6,733 nucleotides of DNA from Phycisphaerales bacterium (GTDB lineage Bacteria; Planctomycetota; Phycisphaerae; Phycisphaerales; UBA1924): assembly GCA_019747615.1 (NCBI GenBank), contig JAIEQQ010000019.1, forward strand, positions 1 to 6,733, in the 5' to 3' direction. Below are positions 5,431-6,733 of the stretch, piece by piece. Each line of letters begins with the position of its first letter. Within the stretch, counting starts at the first letter, position 1. The translations under genes and the position numbers were made by a program. The notes beneath the pieces were generated by a model. It ran no database searches and was not told the DNA's origin. It worked only from the letters and a program-made list of their open reading frames with translations.

Positions 5431-6733
5431 TTACTCGCCCCGATCCTCCTGCGCTCTCTTCTTCGCCTTCAGCAATCGAGACATGCCCTCATCTTCGGGC
5501 TTGGCTTCCGGTGCAGTCGGGGCCGCGCGTTGCGGTTCGTCGGGGCGTGGCGCGTCGATGATTGATTGGCCCTTGGCCGCCGCGATGTCCGCGGCACTGG
5601 CGTCGAACTTTGCCGATGCGAAGCCCGAGGCACGCTGGGCCATGGTCGCTGCGTCGCTCGCATTCGCCAGCGGCGTCGACGATTCGTTGCGTCCACCCTG
5701 GGCGTCGATGCGGCCGCGGGCCTTGTCGCGGGCTGCTCGCAGGCCGTCGATCTGCTCGCCGGCTTTGACGCGGGCCTTGGGTGTCAGCATGCCCACCGCA
5801 CCGTTCCACATCGCCTTGACATCGATGCGAACGCGCCGGATCGCGACATCGACCAGCAGCATGCCCAGCGCGAGCATCGCGACGGTGAGGAAGATCGGCT
5901 GCAGGCTCACGGGCATGATCACGCCGACGCGCCGCCAAGGCGAGCGATCCGCTTTGGCTGCGTCGTCAAAGGTCATGACCGTGCCGCCAGTTTCCTCGGC
6001 GACTTGCTTGAGCAGTGCTTCGTTGTCGCGCAGTGAGCGGAACTCATCGCTGAAGGGACGCGTGATCGCGGCTTGCACCGAGCCACGCAGCGACTTGCCG
6101 TCAACATTCGATTGATAGCCCATGTTGAGCGTGAACGCGCCGCTCTGGGTCGTCGGCACAAGGGCCTCGTAGCGACCGGGGGCGACCTGGCGGAGGTCAA
6201 CAGTGCCGGAGGTGAGATCGGGCTTGACGACGCGCCCCTGCCACCGCAGGAAGTTGAGCCGCTCGCCTTGTTCGTCGAGGGCCTCGACGACGACGGCGGT
6301 CATCTCGCCGCGATCTTCGGTGACGACGCGGATGTTTGGGCTGCCCACGGGGCGCATGGCCCAGCGCACGTGCTGCTCCCAGAACGCGCGATACTGGGGC
6401 CAACCGACCCAGGCTTTGGACCATTTGCCGGTCGCGTCGCTGGTGTATGTGACCACGCGCCCGAGGCCGTATTGCCACTGAGCGAGGATCGGGTCGTTCT
6501 CTTTGCCGCGCAGCACGACTTGCGAGAGGCCCTCGCGATCAGCGCCGACGACATAGCCGGTGATGGGGGGCACGGGCGTGGCGATGCCTCGCATCGCTTC
6601 GCTCATGTACGCCAGCGTGGGGCTGAAAGGATCGCTCTCTTGGATGAGCGAGCGTTTGATCGTGCGGGCTTCTTTGATGAAGATCTCCGGCAGGTTGTTC
6701 AGCCCGCCCGTGGCGTTGGTGATCTCGTAGTAG
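5431..6733 (-). CDS. Membrane protein with glutamine-amidotransferase-like region (5' end cut by window edge)
   Basis: The frame is open from the right edge to the TAA at 5431-5433 and supplies 434 codons, the first incomplete. An in-frame ATG at 6606 is internal, because conserved sequence continues upstream of it (NLPEIFIKEART, then SLIQESDPFSP). The segment WQYGLGRVVTYTSD, then KWSKAWVGWPQYRAFWEQHV (encoded near 6367-6477), is typical of the amidotransferase-like part of large VWA membrane proteins found in planctomycetes. One strong membrane helix (IFLTVAMLALGMLLVDVAI) lies near 5832-5888, followed by a basic, alanine-rich tail of about 135 residues ending KAKKRAQEDRGE, predicted cytoplasmic. 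The VWA domain expected in this family would lie outside the window, so it is inferred only. It is probably co-transcribed with moxR and may be another envelope partner of it. Confidence 0.88.
   Translation of the reverse strand, partial: YYEITNATGGLNNLPEIFIKEARTIKRSLIQESDPFSPTLAYMSEAMRGIATPVPPITGYVVGADREGLSQVVLRGKENDPILAQWQYGLGRVVTYTSDATGKWSKAWVGWPQYRAFWEQHVRWAMRPVGSPNIRVVTEDRGEMTAVVVEALDEQGERLNFLRWQGRVVKPDLTSGTVDLRQVAPGRYEALVPTTQSGAFTLNMGYQSNVDGKSLRGSVQAAITRPFSDEFRSLRDNEALLKQVAEETGGTVMTFDDAAKADRSPWRRVGVIMPVSLQPIFLTVAMLALGMLLVDVAIRRVRIDVKAMWNGAVGMLTPKARVKAGEQIDGLRAARDKARGRIDAQGGRNESSTPLANASDAATMAQRASGFASAKFDASAADIAAAKGQSIIDAPRPDEPQRAAPTAPEAKPEDEGMSRLLKAKKRAQEDRGE

Noticed and set aside
4796..5433. 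Target-site duplication around element 2 (TCA on both flanks)
   Set aside because: Three bases is within chance and the positions do not align exactly with the repeat edges. Element 1 shows no duplication either.
5081..6115. 344-codon open frame on the plus strand
   Set aside because: It runs antisense through GxxExxY copy 2, its inverted repeat and the amidotransferase-like gene. The product is S/R/A-rich without domains, typical of a shadow frame.

Overview
The window is a GC-rich bacterial segment in which every convincing gene lies on the minus strand, so it reads from high to low coordinates. In that order it holds: the C-terminal part of a large membrane protein with a glutamine-amidotransferase-like region (6733 to 5431, cut by the right edge); a small GxxExxY / PD-(D/E)XK-type protein (5278 to 4796); a MoxR-type AAA+ ATPase (4780 to 3752); a second GxxExxY protein (3689 to 3201); a DUF58 protein (3178 to 2243); and a BatA-like von Willebrand A (VWA) membrane protein (2058 to 1, cut by the left edge). 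MoxR, DUF58 and BatA-like VWA genes form a well-known bacterial cluster. This version, with amidotransferase-like membrane proteins, high GC and GxxExxY genes, suggests a planctomycete, perhaps Phycisphaerae. That assignment is an inference from gene content; no rRNA or marker gene is present.

The operon core is conventional. MoxR ATPases are thought to act as chaperones or metal-insertion factors working with VWA proteins. DUF58 and BatA-like proteins carry the VWA folds that would be their partners, and the membrane proteins would place the system at the cell envelope. Walker A, Walker B, sensor motifs and the DxSxS metal-site motifs are all readable, so the core proteins look intact where complete.

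The unusual part is between the genes. Each of the three junctions of this operon is filled by a unit bounded by, or made of, inverted repeats. Two units (about 4801-5427 and 3195-3737) each carry one GxxExxY gene between imperfect inverted repeats rich in CGGAG/CTCCG. The repeats of both units look related, but the two proteins are only about 55% identical by eye, so this is not a simple recent duplication. The third junction (2093-2235) has no gene. It consists of two inverted arms of an 8-bp tandem repeat (AGTGGCAN) around a 67-nt spacer. All three units start within about 20 nt after a stop codon and leave the flanking coding sequences whole; two of the three also leave a Shine-Dalgarno sequence in front of the next gene.

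The best candidate for something undescribed is therefore a small single-gene element: a PD-(D/E)XK-fold protein with terminal inverted repeats that settles in operon junctions, possibly alongside a gene-less palindromic repeat with the same preference. Mobility is inferred from structure; no convincing target-site duplication is visible. No tRNA, rRNA, CRISPR array or classical transposase gene was seen.
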